DNA of 64,000 nt from contig CAZYQW010000108.1 of the NCBI GenBank assembly GCA_964649825.1, forward strand, positions 124,001 to 188,000, read 5' to 3'. This stretch comes from CAZYQW01 sp964649825. GTDB taxonomy: Bacteria; Planctomycetota; B15-G4; JADJEK01. Each line of letters starts with the position of its first letter. Position 1 is the first letter of the stretch. The notes beneath the pieces were generated by a model, which saw nothing but the letters and a program-made list of their open reading frames with translations, ran no database searches and had not been told where the DNA came from. The translations under genes and the position numbers were made by a program. Of this stretch, positions 1 to 8,965 are shown one piece after another.

Positions 1-129
1 GAAGGCTCCGAGCGGCTCGACGCGCGGCACGTGCTGATCGGGCTCGCGCGGATCAGCCGGGGCGTCGCGGCCGCGGCGCTCGCATCGCTCGGGATCGATG
101 CGACGCGGCTCGCCGCGGATCACGCGTAG
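1..129 (+). CDS. Clp N-terminal (R) domain protein, 3' end only
   Basis: The window opens inside a gene read in frame 1; 42 residues remain before a TAG stop at 127-129. They include DARHVLIGLARISRG followed by AALASLGID, the pattern of the second half of a Clp repeat (hLLLGLL..gegvA...L..lGvd) as found at the N terminus of ClpA/B/C. In that family the domain binds substrates or adaptors of AAA+ unfoldases. Here the protein ends directly after the repeat, so this may be a stand-alone Clp N-domain protein and not an unfoldase; the upstream part lies outside the window. The 3' end overlaps the convergent oxidoreductase gene by 10 bp. Confidence 0.6.
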   Translation, partial: EGSERLDARHVLIGLARISRGVAAAALASLGIDATRLAADHA

Positions 130-1196
130 TACTTGCCGAACCGGTTGGCGACGAACTCGTCGTAGCTGACCTGCTCCTGGCGCACGAATCCGCGGTTCGG
201 GATCTTCCCCTCGAACAGGAGGTCGAGGACCGCGCAGACGCCGGCCGCGGTCGTGACCTGGATCCCGCTCCAGCTCTTCCCGTCGATCTCCTGGTGGTAG
301 ATCGTGCGCGCGTACGTGCGCTCGACCAGGCGGTCATCGTCCTGACCGGTGGCGCTGACGAAGATCACGATCTGATCGGTCTCGGTGGTCGGCAGGCTGC
401 GCTCGAAGATCTGCCTCAACTGATCGGGGTGCTCCTCCATGCGCAGGTCGTGGAGCAGGAGCTTCAGCAGCTCGTTGTGACCGGGGTAGCGGATCGATTT
501 GTAGTTGACGTTCTTCACCCGCCCTCCGAGCGACTCGGCCAGCGTGCCGAGCCCGCCCGACGTGTTGAACGCCTCGTACTCGACGCCGTCGATCGTCAGA
601 CGCTCGAGGTTCTCGAGCGCCTGTACCGTCCGGAGCTCGCCATTCAGGATCACGTCGCACGGATGGCAATACTCGTTGATCAGTCCCTCCGTGCTCCACG
701 TGAGGTTGTACTTCAGCCGGTTCGACGGGAAGCGAGGCAGGGCGCCGACGCGCATCCGGAGGTCGCGCACGTCCTTCATCGTCGCGATCAGATGGTTCGC
801 GATGATCGTGATGAAACCGGGCGCGAGCCCGCACTGCGGGATGAACGCGGTCTGCGCGTTCTCGGCGAGCTTCTCGACCTCGTTGGTGACGGCCACGTCC
901 TCGGTCAGATCGAGGTAGTGGACGCCGGCCGCGCGAGCGCTGCGCGCGATGTTCGGGTTGCAGTGGAACGGCGCGCACGAGATGACGGCGTCGCTCCCCG
1001 CGAGCAGCTCGCCGAGCGCGGCGGTGTCCGCGAAGTCGACCGACTGTCCGGTCGCGCCGGCGAACGGGGCGGCGACCGCCTCCGCCGCCGCGCCGTTCAC
1101 GTCCGCGATGCGGAGGCGATAGTCGCCGCACGTTCCCAGGAGGTGGGCGGCCATACGGCCGATCTTTCCCGCGCCGAGGAGGACGATCGTTTTCAT
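120..1196 (-). CDS. Saccharopine dehydrogenase-like NAD(P)-binding oxidoreductase
   Basis: A 358-residue soluble protein with an N-terminal Rossmann motif (GAGKIG, residues 8-13) followed by the alternating pattern of saccharopine dehydrogenase / homospermidine synthase-like enzymes, including SCAPFHCNPNIA and the C-terminal catalytic-domain segment IPQCGLAPGF. The family reduces or oxidises imines of amino acids such as saccharopine or carboxyspermidine; substrate choice cannot be read from sequence. I chose ATG at 1196 because MKTIVLLGAGKIG is the normal beginning; an in-frame extension to 1436 runs through non-conserved sequence. No lysine-pathway or polyamine genes are adjacent. It appears monocistronic, with a 350-bp upstream region. 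Confidence 0.8.
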   Translation of the reverse strand: MKTIVLLGAGKIGRMAAHLLGTCGDYRLRIADVNGAAAEAVAAPFAGATGQSVDFADTAALGELLAGSDAVISCAPFHCNPNIARSARAAGVHYLDLTEDVAVTNEVEKLAENAQTAFIPQCGLAPGFITIIANHLIATMKDVRDLRMRVGALPRFPSNRLKYNLTWSTEGLINEYCHPCDVILNGELRTVQALENLERLTIDGVEYEAFNTSGGLGTLAESLGGRVKNVNYKSIRYPGHNELLKLLLHDLRMEEHPDQLRQIFERSLPTTETDQIVIFVSATGQDDDRLVERTYARTIYHQEIDGKSWSGIQVTTAAGVCAVLDLLFEGKIPNRGFVRQEQVSYDEFVANRFGKYYA

Positions 1197-1548
1197 GGTG
1201 ATCCGAGTCGTTGGGTGGGCCTGAACGGACTGAAGTCGAGCGAGGCCAAGGGCCCGCGCAAGAAGAATCGTCGCGCCTGGCCGGGAACCAAGCGGCCTCG
1301 CCCAAAAAAAGGAACCGGTGGTTGCGTGGACCCTAAGGCAGGAAGCTGGAGAGCACAACCGCTGGTTGGAGCGAGTTGCAGGATTGTTGTAAATCAATGT
1401 TTGATAGACGTTAATAAACGCGCACCTACGCTGCATCGAACCCGCTCGGGGACCCTCGGAAACGGGCCGGCCGACCCGGTCGGACGGGGTCCATCGAACG
1501 CCGCGCCGCCCGGGCGAGGAGCGTAGCCGGGCCCGCGCGCGCGCCCGC
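1197..1548. promoter_or_regulatory. Intergenic region with AT-rich island (candidate promoter)
   Basis: This 352-bp gap separates two genes on the minus strand. It contains no credible gene. About 1380-1430 is markedly richer in A/T than its surroundings (for example TTGATTTAC read on the minus strand), which fits a promoter for the downstream oxidoreductase with a roughly 200-nt leader. A run of seven A residues lies near 1305. No convincing terminator hairpin with a T tract was seen for the ferrochelatase gene. Confidence 0.3.
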
Positions 1549-2625
1549 TCAAGACGAGCCGGCCGCCCCCTCCGTACGACCGGTCGCTCCGTCCAGGAAT
1601 GGTCGCACCAGCTCGACCACCCCGTCCGCCCACCGCGGATCGGCGTTCACGCAGGGCACCAGCTCGAGCCGGTCGCCGCCCGCGGATCGGAACGACGCCG
1701 CCGCGCGGAGGCCGATCTCCTCGAGGGTCTCGAGGCAGTCGGCCACGAACGCAGGGCAGAAGACGGCGAGGCGGCGGACGCCGCGGCGGGCGAGCGCGGG
1801 GACGACCTCATCGGTGAACGGACGGATCCACGGGGTCCGGCCGAGGCGCGACTGGAACGCGACCGACCACGCGTCGCCGGCGAGGTCGAGCGCGGCGGCG
1901 AGGCGGCGCGCGGTCTCGAACGACTGCGCGCGATAGCAGCCGCGATTCGCATCGGTGATCGCGGCACAGCAGATCTCGGCGGCGAGGCAGTGCTCGCCGG
2001 TACGGTCCGCCTTCCGCACGTGGCGCTCGGGGAGCCCGTGGAAGCTGAACAACACGTGATCGGGATCGAGCGCGGCGAGCACGGGGCGGCCGACGGCGGC
2101 GGCGGACTCGATGAACGGCGTCGCGTCGAAGAACGGCGGCACGAACTCGACGGTCAGGTCGGCTTTCGATCGGCGCGCGGCGGCCTCCAACGCGGCGACC
2201 GTCGAGCCGACCGAGCTGTCCGCGTTCTGCGGATAGAGAGGGAAGCAGACGACGCGGCGGACGCCGGCCGCGGCGAGCCGCCCGAGCGCGTCGTCGATCG
2301 TGGGGCGGCCGTAGCGCATCGCGAGCTCGACCGGGGTGCCGATCAGACGTTCGCGGACCGCGTCGGTCAATCGCCGTCCGTGGACGAGGAGGGGCGAGCC
2401 TTCGTCCGTCCAGATGAGCCGATACGCCGCGGCGGATCGGGGCGAACGGAACGGCGCGATGATCCCGTTCACGAGCAGGAACCGCGCCAGCCGGTTCACG
2501 TCGATCACCTTCGGGTCGGAGAGGAACTCCCGCAGGTAGCGACGGACGGCCGGGGTGGTCGGCGCGTCGGGGGTGCCGAGGTTGACGAGGAGGAGTCCCG
2601 TGGTCGAAGGGGTCGCGCCGGTCAT
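1549..2625 (-). CDS. hemH: Ferrochelatase
   Basis: A 358-residue ferrochelatase, which inserts Fe2+ into protoporphyrin IX (or into coproporphyrin III in the coproporphyrin pathway) as a late step of heme synthesis. The N terminus LLLVNLGTPDAP is characteristic. The metal-binding/catalytic His sits in FSFHGLPERH (His196), and SRLGRTPWIRPFTDE supplies the conserved Glu (Glu273); the C-terminal FCPAFVADCLETLEE is also diagnostic. Four cysteines at 213, 219, 220 and 230 lie between these motifs; I cannot tell whether they bind a cluster. Length is normal. No other heme gene is nearby, and the gene ends 18 bp downstream of the secreted-protein gene that precedes it on the same strand, so the two may be co-transcribed. 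Confidence 0.95.
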   Translation of the reverse strand: MTGATPSTTGLLLVNLGTPDAPTTPAVRRYLREFLSDPKVIDVNRLARFLLVNGIIAPFRSPRSAAAYRLIWTDEGSPLLVHGRRLTDAVRERLIGTPVELAMRYGRPTIDDALGRLAAAGVRRVVCFPLYPQNADSSVGSTVAALEAAARRSKADLTVEFVPPFFDATPFIESAAAVGRPVLAALDPDHVLFSFHGLPERHVRKADRTGEHCLAAEICCAAITDANRGCYRAQSFETARRLAAALDLAGDAWSVAFQSRLGRTPWIRPFTDEVVPALARRGVRRLAVFCPAFVADCLETLEEIGLRAAASFRSAGGDRLELVPCVNADPRWADGVVELVRPFLDGATGRTEGAAGSS

Positions 2626-2643
2626 TCGGTGGACGCGGGGCGA

Positions 2644-3942
2644 TCAGAACACCGAGACGTCGAGCCCGGAGGACGACGCGAGGCCCCCCGGCGCCGCCGC
2701 GTCGAGGACGAACAACTGAAGGTGGAGCGGCCCCGGCGGGGTCGCAGCCGGGACCGCGGTCGCGATCGACACGTCCCCCGCGCCGGCGCCGGTGCCGGGG
2801 AGCGCGACGATGAACGGGATCGGCAGCACTGGCGTCACGTGGAGCGAGCACCCTGACGGAAGGGGCAGCGCCCCCGGCGACGTACCGAACAGGAAGACGC
2901 CGATCGCGCCGCCGAGCGCGTCCTCGACCTCGAGCGTCACCGCGGCCCCCGGGCGCGGGCAGCCGTCGAGGGACACGAGCGGCGTGAAGCCCCCCGCGCC
3001 GGCGCAGCCCGCGCCGTGCGAGCGACCCGGCGACTCGACGAGCCAGCGGAAGAGGTTCCGCGCGTACTGCGCGTTGTCGAGCTGATGGAGCGACGTGCCG
3101 GCGCCGTTCTGGTTGAAGAACGTGTTGCGGTCGAAGTGACCCGCGCCGCGGCCGGTGCCGAACTCGAGGACGACGAGCGCCCCGTCGTCGGGCGTCGCGG
3201 GCCGCGTCGACCCCGAGCCGATCGAGTCGTTGACGTGGATCGTGCCCTTCGCCTTCGCGAGCACGATCGGCAGCACGCCCGGCAGCATCGTGCCCAGCGT
3301 GATCGGCGAGACGCCCTCGCCGTCGAAGTCGTCGACGTCGTCGGACGTACCGACGACGCCGTCGGGGCCGGCGAGGATCGGGTGGCCGCCGTGGTCGACG
3401 CCGTTGATCACGAAGTCGCCGGCGGCGCGATGAAGCGCGTACGTCCCGGCATCCTGGTTCATGATCAGGTCGAAGCGGTCGAGGAACGTCTGGTCCGAGC
3501 TCGGCGCGTCGCCCCAGTTCGAGCCCCAGTTCGCGTCGCTGATGAAGAGCGCCGCGCCGCCGCCGCAGACGTACTCCTCGATCGACGTCGCCGCGGCCGC
3601 GGAATACGGCGCGTTGTTCGAGCCGAACACGAGCACGTCGATGCTGGGCAACCCGATCGTCGCGAGATCGATCGGGCTGCTGCCGCCCGGCCCCTCGATC
3701 ACCTGCTCCACCGAGTAGCCCTCGGCGATCAAGAGGCTCTTCAGCTCGAAGAACCCGGTGTTGCCGGGATTCGTGCTCGGGTCGTTCACGTCGGAGAGGT
3801 GCGTGTCGGCGCCGCCGCCCAAGAAGCCTCCGCTTCCCGGTCCGCCGCGGATGAACACGATCTTCGTGGTCTGCGCGTCGGCGCCCGCCGGCGCCGCGAT
3901 CACGAGCAGCCAAGCCAACCGTAGAGCGAGTTCGATTCGCAT
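2644..3942 (-). CDS. Secreted protein with ThuA/GATase-like N-terminal region and type I C-terminal module
   Basis: A 432-residue exported protein with signal peptide (hydrophobic residues about 8-20, ending ADAQ). Residues 25-160 resemble a flavodoxin-like/glutamine-amidotransferase-like fold (KIVFIRGGPGSGGFLGGG, then VLVFGSNNAP, then ALFISDANWG), with later statements on HPILAGPDG; I do not recognise an enzyme. Residues 310-432 form a 123-residue module starting GAGCAGAGGFTP with cysteines at module positions 4, 19 and 56. The same module ends two FG-GAP proteins in this window, which makes it a shared C-terminal export, anchoring or folding element. Start chosen at the ATG preceded by GGAGGG (near 3949-3954). 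Confidence 0.7.
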   Translation of the reverse strand: MRIELALRLAWLLVIAAPAGADAQTTKIVFIRGGPGSGGFLGGGADTHLSDVNDPSTNPGNTGFFELKSLLIAEGYSVEQVIEGPGGSSPIDLATIGLPSIDVLVFGSNNAPYSAAAATSIEEYVCGGGAALFISDANWGSNWGDAPSSDQTFLDRFDLIMNQDAGTYALHRAAGDFVINGVDHGGHPILAGPDGVVGTSDDVDDFDGEGVSPITLGTMLPGVLPIVLAKAKGTIHVNDSIGSGSTRPATPDDGALVVLEFGTGRGAGHFDRNTFFNQNGAGTSLHQLDNAQYARNLFRWLVESPGRSHGAGCAGAGGFTPLVSLDGCPRPGAAVTLEVEDALGGAIGVFLFGTSPGALPLPSGCSLHVTPVLPIPFIVALPGTGAGAGDVSIATAVPAATPPGPLHLQLFVLDAAAPGGLASSSGLDVSVF

Positions 3943-4017
3943 CGATCCCTCCTATCGTTCCGTTGCAGAGCGGACAGGAACACGAATCGTAACGCGGAAA
4001 TGGTACCGTGCGCCGGC

Positions 4018-4719
4018 ATGAAGAGACTTCTACTCGTCAGCACTTCGACGACGTTCGGCACGGGGTATCTCGATCATTGCGCGGAGGAGGCGGTGCGCCT
4101 GTTCGACGGCGCCGGTCGCGTCCTCTTCGTGCCGTACGCGCTGAAGGACCAGGATGCATACGCGGAGAAGGCTCGCGCGCGGTTCGCCGCGATGGGGATC
4201 GGGCTCGACGCGATCCACCTCGCGCCCGACCCGGTCGAAGCGGTCGAGGAAGCGGCGGGGCTCTTCATCGGCGGCGGCAACACGTTTCGCCTGCTGAAGT
4301 CGCTCTACGATCAGGGGCTGATCGAGCCGATACGACGTCGCGCGCTCGGCGGAATGCCGTACATGGGGACGAGCGCCGGCTCGAACGTCGCGTGCCTGTC
4401 GATTCGAACGACGAACGACATGCCGATCGTCTACCCGCCGTCGTTCGACTCGCTCGCGCTCGTGCCGTTCAACCTGAATCCGCATTACCTCGACCCCGAC
4501 CCGGGCTCGACGCACATGGGCGAGACGCGCGAGACGCGGATCCGTGAGTTCCACGAGGAGAACGAGCCCCCGGTCGTCGGGCTCCGCGAGGGAGCGATGC
4601 TCCGGATCGACGGCGATCGGGCGGCCCTCGCCGGCAAAAACGGGGCGCGGTTGTTCCGGCGCGGACAGGAGCCCGCGGAGCTCGTCGCCGGCGCGTCGCT
4701 CGACTTCCTCGTCGCGTGA
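4018..4719 (+). CDS. pepE: Peptidase E (alpha-aspartyl dipeptidase, family S51)
   Basis: A 233-residue class I glutamine-amidotransferase-like hydrolase. PepE cleaves dipeptides with N-terminal Asp in the cytoplasm. The nucleophile elbow GTSAGSN places Ser119; Asp134 (TNDMP) and His156 (LNPHY) align with the Salmonella triad Ser120/Asp135/His157. GLFIGGGNTFRL is the family glycine loop. The ATG at 4018 is preferred over one 18 bp upstream because MKRLLLVSTST is the usual start. The stop overlaps the GTG start of the next gene (GTGA), so the two peptidases are translationally coupled. Confidence 0.92.
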   Translation: MKRLLLVSTSTTFGTGYLDHCAEEAVRLFDGAGRVLFVPYALKDQDAYAEKARARFAAMGIGLDAIHLAPDPVEAVEEAAGLFIGGGNTFRLLKSLYDQGLIEPIRRRALGGMPYMGTSAGSNVACLSIRTTNDMPIVYPPSFDSLALVPFNLNPHYLDPDPGSTHMGETRETRIREFHEENEPPVVGLREGAMLRIDGDRAALAGKNGARLFRRGQEPAELVAGASLDFLVA

Positions 4720-7046
4720 CGCCCTTGACGACGCAGGTGAATCGAAATCGCCTTACCGCGCTCGGCGCGGTCGTCTACCTCGTCCTCTTCGTCCCGCTCG
4801 GCCTGCGGGAGGTCGCGCCGCCCGCCGTCGTCTCCGCCTCCGCGCCGCCCGCGCTTTTCTCGGCCGCCCGCGCGATGGAGCACGTCGAGGCGATCGCGAA
4901 GGAGCCGCATCCGGTCGGGTCGATCGAGCACGCGCGCGTGCGGGACGAAGTCGAGAGACGGTTCCGTGAGCTCGGGCTCGACGTGGAAGAGCAGGCGACG
5001 GTGGCGATCGACGCGCGGTCTTCGCACCGCGTGGTCGCGTCATCGGTGACGAACGTGCTCGCCACGCTCCGCGGGGAACGAAGCGACGGGCCGTGCGTCG
5101 TGCTGGTCGCGCACTACGACTCGGTCCCGACCGGGCCGGGCGCGGGCGACGACGGGGCCGGCGTCGCCGCGCTGATCGAGACCGCGCGCGCCCTCCGCTC
5201 CGGGCCGGCGCTCCGGAACGACGTCGTCTTCCTGATCACTGACGCGGAGGAGGTGGGCTTGATGGGGGCGCGCGCGTTCGTGGCCGAGCATCCGCTCGTC
5301 GACCGCGCCGCGGTCCTCGTGAACTTCGAGGCTCGCGGGCACCGCGGACCGTCGATCTGCTTCGAGACGAGCCCCGGCAACGGCGAGCTGATCCGCGCGT
5401 TCGCTGCCGTGGCGCCGCACCCGGTCGCGAACTCGGCGAGCTACGAGGTGTACCGCCGCATGCCGAACGACACCGACCTCACGGTCTTCAAGCGGGCCGG
5501 GTTGCATGGGCTGAACTTCGCCTTCATCGGAGACGTGTCGCACTACCACACCGCCCTCGACGAGCCGGCGCGTCTGGACCCGCGCAGCCTCCAGCACCAC
5601 GGAGAGTCCGCCCTCGCGCTCGCGCGGCGGTTCGGGGACGCCGATCTCTCGCGCCTCGACGCGAGCGATCGCGTCTACTTCTCGGTGCTGCGCGCGTTCG
5701 TCGTCCACTACCCGGTTGGACTGGCCTGGCCGCTGCTTGCGCTCGCGGTCGGGCTCCTGGGCTACGTGATCCAGCAGGGGCGTCGCCGGGGACGGTTGGC
5801 GGCGCGCTCGATCTTGCACGGCGTGCTGCTCGTCGTCGCGACGGCGATGATCGGCGTGCTGCTCACGTACGCGGTGCTCGCGCGGTTCGACGTCACCGGG
5901 GAGAGGCCGTTCGATCCGACCCCGCTGTACGTCGCGGGCCGGATCTTCCTTGGGCTCTTCCTCCTCACCGCGTCGCTCTTCGCGGCGGTCGCGCTTCAGC
6001 TCCGCCCGCGCGCCAAGATCGACGGGTTGTGGGCGGGAGCGCTCGTCGCCGTCGCGTTCGTCGCCGTCGCGACCACGGCGGCCGCGCCGGGGACGTCGTA
6101 CGTGACGACGTGGCCGCTGCTCTTCGGCGCCGCGGGTCTCGGCTTCGTCATCCTCAGGCCGCGCCGCGATCGCATCGGTCCTCGGGCGTTCGCGGCCGCC
6201 TGCATCGGGATGGCGCCGGCGCTCGTGCTCGTCGTGCCGGTCGTGCTCCATCTCTCCGAGTCGACGTCGCTGAGGGGCGCGGTCGCTCCGGTCTTGCTCT
6301 TCATCCTGTTCCTTGCGCTCGTCTTGCCTGCGGTCCTGTTCGCGATGTCGGTGCGGCGGTGGTGGGTACCGATCGCGTCCGGCGCGGCCGGGTTCGCGGT
6401 CCTCGGCGCCGCCGCGTTCGACTCCCAGGCCGGCGACGACTCGCCGGCCTGGACGAGCCTGATGTACGTGCGCGACGACGTGGAACGGAACGCGTACTTC
6501 GTGAGCCTCGAGCGCCGCGCCGACATGTGGACGGCAGGGGTGTTGGGGGGCAATCCTCCGCGCCGGCCGATGCCCGAGTTCTTTCCCGGCTCGGACCGGT
6601 CGGTGCTCCTGACGGAGGCTCCGTCCATCGGACCGCCGGCGCCGGCGCCGGAGCTCGAGCTGCGCGGCCTCGAGGCGGAAAGCGGCGTGCGCCGGTACCG
6701 GTTCTTCGTGCACGTCCCGGACGGGGCCCGGCGCGTCGAGCTGTTCGTGAGCGACAAGCACGTGGCGCGCCTCTTGAGCGTGGCCACGAAGGAGATCGGC
6801 GGCCGCGACGCTGGCTCGCCGCCGGCGCCGAACGAGGCGCGCGGCGCGCGCCTCACGTTTCACGCGCCGCCGCCGGACGGGTTCGAGCTCGAGCTCGAGG
6901 TGCAGGGCGACGGCGCCGTGCCGATCGTCCTGCTGGCGTACGTCGCGGGGCTGCCGATTCCGTCGCTCGAGGAGCTGCCGCCGGGCTTCGTCCTCCGGCC
7001 GAACGTGCCGGCGTGGACGATCGTCCGCACGCGCGTCGAGGTGTGA
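4716..7046 (+). CDS. Membrane M28-family metallopeptidase (Fxna/ERMP1-like)
   Basis: A 776-residue protein: N-terminal membrane anchor (about 13-30), an M28 zinc aminopeptidase domain (about 50-300), then a block of hydrophobic helices from about 325 to 575 and a soluble C-terminal domain (about 590-776). Zinc ligands are visible as His133 (VAHYDS), the Asp of GDDGAG (145/146), catalytic Glu178 and ligand Glu179 (DAEEVG), Glu205 (NFEARG) and His278 (HYHTALD). This arrangement is that of eukaryotic ER metallopeptidase 1 and its bacterial homologues. It probably trims peptides outside the cytoplasm. The GTG start at 4716 overlaps the pepE stop. Confidence 0.88.
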   Translation: MTPLTTQVNRNRLTALGAVVYLVLFVPLGLREVAPPAVVSASAPPALFSAARAMEHVEAIAKEPHPVGSIEHARVRDEVERRFRELGLDVEEQATVAIDARSSHRVVASSVTNVLATLRGERSDGPCVVLVAHYDSVPTGPGAGDDGAGVAALIETARALRSGPALRNDVVFLITDAEEVGLMGARAFVAEHPLVDRAAVLVNFEARGHRGPSICFETSPGNGELIRAFAAVAPHPVANSASYEVYRRMPNDTDLTVFKRAGLHGLNFAFIGDVSHYHTALDEPARLDPRSLQHHGESALALARRFGDADLSRLDASDRVYFSVLRAFVVHYPVGLAWPLLALAVGLLGYVIQQGRRRGRLAARSILHGVLLVVATAMIGVLLTYAVLARFDVTGERPFDPTPLYVAGRIFLGLFLLTASLFAAVALQLRPRAKIDGLWAGALVAVAFVAVATTAAAPGTSYVTTWPLLFGAAGLGFVILRPRRDRIGPRAFAAACIGMAPALVLVVPVVLHLSESTSLRGAVAPVLLFILFLALVLPAVLFAMSVRRWWVPIASGAAGFAVLGAAAFDSQAGDDSPAWTSLMYVRDDVERNAYFVSLERRADMWTAGVLGGNPPRRPMPEFFPGSDRSVLLTEAPSIGPPAPAPELELRGLEAESGVRRYRFFVHVPDGARRVELFVSDKHVARLLSVATKEIGGRDAGSPPAPNEARGARLTFHAPPPDGFELELEVQGDGAVPIVLLAYVAGLPIPSLEELPPGFVLRPNVPAWTIVRTRVEV

Positions 7047-7073
7047 CCGTGCACGGCGTCGCTCGGGACCGAC

Positions 7074-7090
7074 GCGGCGTTTTCACGCCG
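7074..7090. terminator. Short inverted repeat between convergent genes
   Basis: CGGCGT-TTTC-ACGCCG forms a 6-bp stem with a 4-nt loop in the 54-bp gap between the M28 peptidase and GGT genes, which converge here. No T tract follows on either strand, so function as a bidirectional terminator is only a suggestion. Confidence 0.25.
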
Positions 7091-7100
7091 AACGCGCGCC

Positions 7101-8807
7101 TCAGTATCCGGACGCCTGGCCGTCCTTCCGCGACTCCGAAGCGCCGTAGTAGACCCCGGTCTCGGGGTCGACGCGGATCGCCTGGTAGCCACCGAACCCG
7201 CCGACGTTCATCTCGATCGTGTGACCCATCTCGACGAGGCGACGCGTCGCCTCCACGTCGACGCCGCTCTCGAGCGAGACCTTGCCCCCGTCCTCCATGC
7301 GCTCGCCGGTCGGCTGCGACGAGCCCAAGTGCAGGATGCGCGGCGCGTCGCCGGCCTCCTGCGTGTTCATGCCGAAGTCGATCATGTTGACGACGATCTG
7401 GACGTGGCCCTGGGGCTGGGTCGCGCCGCCCATGACGCCGAAGCAGAGCCACGGCTTGCCGTCCTTGGTCACGAACGCGGGGATGATCGTGTGGAACGGG
7501 CGCTTGCCGGGCGCATAGGTGTTGAAGCGACCTTCCGTCAAGTCGAACAGCTCGCCGCGGTCCTGCAGGATGAAGCCGAGGCCGTCGGGGCACATCCCGG
7601 ATCCCATTCCGCGGTAGTTCGACTGGATGAGCGACACCATGTTCCCGTCCTTGTCCGCCGTCGCGAGGTAGATCGTGTCGCCGGGGTCGGCCGCGCGAAG
7701 GGCCGGACGGCCGGGGTCGTAGGACTTTCTCGCGCGGTCGTCATCGATCAGCTCGCGCCGCGTCGCGGCGTACTCCTTCGAGATCAGCTCCGCGACCGGG
7801 ACGTCGTGGAACGAGGGATCGGCGTAGAAGCGGGCGCGGTCCTCGAACGCCAGCTTCTTCGCCTCGACGAAGAGGTGGATGTGCGACGCGCTCATGAAGC
7901 CGAGCGAGGACAGGTCGTACGCCTCGAGGACGTTCAGCATCTGCAGCGCCGCGATCCCTTGCCCGTTCGGCGGGAGCTCCCAGACGTCGTATCCGCGGTA
8001 GTTCGTCGACACCGGTTCGACCCATTCGGATGAGTGGGCGGCGAGATCCTCCTCGGTCAGGAACCCGCCCTGGCGCTTCATGTACGCGGCGATCGTCCGC
8101 GCGATCTCGCCGCCGTAGAACGCGTCGCGACCGCCGGTCGCGATTCGCTCCAGCGTGCGAGCGAGGTTCTCGTTCCGGAAGATCTCGCCGGTCCGCGGCG
8201 CCTCGCCGCCCGGCATGAACTGCTCGGCGAAGCCGTCGTACTTCGCGAGGACGCGAGCGTTCGACTTCCAGTAGTACGCGATCAGCTCGGAGACCGGGAA
8301 GCCCTCGCGCGCGTAGCGGATCGCGGGCGCAAGGATCGCGTCCATCGGCCGGCGCCCGAACCGCGCATGGAGAGCGAACCAGCCGTCGACGCAGCCCGGC
8401 ACGCTGACCGGCAGCGGCCCGCGCGGTGGAACCAACTCGAGCTCGAGCGACTTCAGGTGCTCGAGGGTGAGCGATCGCGGCGACCGGCCGCTCCCGTTGA
8501 GACCGAAGAGCCGCTTCTCCTTCGCGTTCCAGACCATCGCGAAGAGGTCGCCGCCGATGCCGCACCCGGTCGGCTCCGTGAGGCAGAGCATCGCGTTCGC
8601 CGCGATCGCTGCATCGATCGCGTTTCCGCCCTCCTTCAGGACGTCGATCGCGACCTGCGTCGCGAGCGGTTGGCTCGTCGCCGCCATCCCGTTCCGCGCG
8701 ATCACCTCGGAACGCGTGGCGAACGCCTTGCCGGTGACGCGATCGGCGCCCTGGACGAGCGAGTGGACGGCGATCCAGATCAGCAGGACGATCAAGAAGA
8801 GCTTCAC
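7101..8807 (-). CDS. ggt: Gamma-glutamyltransferase
   Basis: A 568-residue Ntn-hydrolase precursor of the gamma-glutamyltranspeptidase family, which hydrolyses or transfers the gamma-glutamyl group of glutathione. An N-terminal hydrophobic helix (3-18) exports or anchors it. The large-subunit signature NAIDAAIAANAMLCLTEPTG (about 62-81) and GGDLF are present. The expected autoprocessing nucleophile is Thr378 in GDTIYLATAD, followed by DGNMVSLIQS; GFILQDRG and GVMGGATQPQGH complete the small subunit. The sequence at the nucleophile (GDT instead of HTTH) places it in the divergent GGT/YwrD-like group, so the true donor may not be glutathione. It converges with the M28 peptidase gene. Confidence 0.9.
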   Translation of the reverse strand: MKLFLIVLLIWIAVHSLVQGADRVTGKAFATRSEVIARNGMAATSQPLATQVAIDVLKEGGNAIDAAIAANAMLCLTEPTGCGIGGDLFAMVWNAKEKRLFGLNGSGRSPRSLTLEHLKSLELELVPPRGPLPVSVPGCVDGWFALHARFGRRPMDAILAPAIRYAREGFPVSELIAYYWKSNARVLAKYDGFAEQFMPGGEAPRTGEIFRNENLARTLERIATGGRDAFYGGEIARTIAAYMKRQGGFLTEEDLAAHSSEWVEPVSTNYRGYDVWELPPNGQGIAALQMLNVLEAYDLSSLGFMSASHIHLFVEAKKLAFEDRARFYADPSFHDVPVAELISKEYAATRRELIDDDRARKSYDPGRPALRAADPGDTIYLATADKDGNMVSLIQSNYRGMGSGMCPDGLGFILQDRGELFDLTEGRFNTYAPGKRPFHTIIPAFVTKDGKPWLCFGVMGGATQPQGHVQIVVNMIDFGMNTQEAGDAPRILHLGSSQPTGERMEDGGKVSLESGVDVEATRRLVEMGHTIEMNVGGFGGYQAIRVDPETGVYYGASESRKDGQASGY

Positions 8808-8820
8808 GTGGCGGGTCCTC

Positions 8821-8856
8821 CCAGAGGCGAGTCCAGAGGCGAGTCCAGAGGCGAAT
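8821..8856. repeat. Three tandem copies of a 12-bp unit
   Basis: The unit CCAGAGGCGAGT occurs at 8821-8832 and 8833-8844, followed by a third copy with one change (CCAGAGGCGAAT, 8845-8856). It lies immediately upstream of the ggt start, inside the divergent ggt/RCK-channel promoter region. Confidence 0.9.
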
Positions 8857-8965
8857 CAGCTCTCGGGGCCGGGTGCGGAGGTCCGAGCGCCGGCTGCACG
8901 ATACTCGGTTCCGGACCGGCTTCCGACCCGTTGTTCGGTGGTTCCCGCGATGGTAGGAAGCGCGT

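Noticed and set aside
294..1526. Long plus-strand open frame opposite the saccharopine-dehydrogenase-like gene
   Set aside because: Arg/Asp/Val-rich translation with no family resemblance; typical antisense shadow in a GC-rich genome.
5040..6863. 607-residue minus-strand open frame in the M28 peptidase region
   Set aside because: Opposes a clear M28 peptidase and lacks any recognisable motif.
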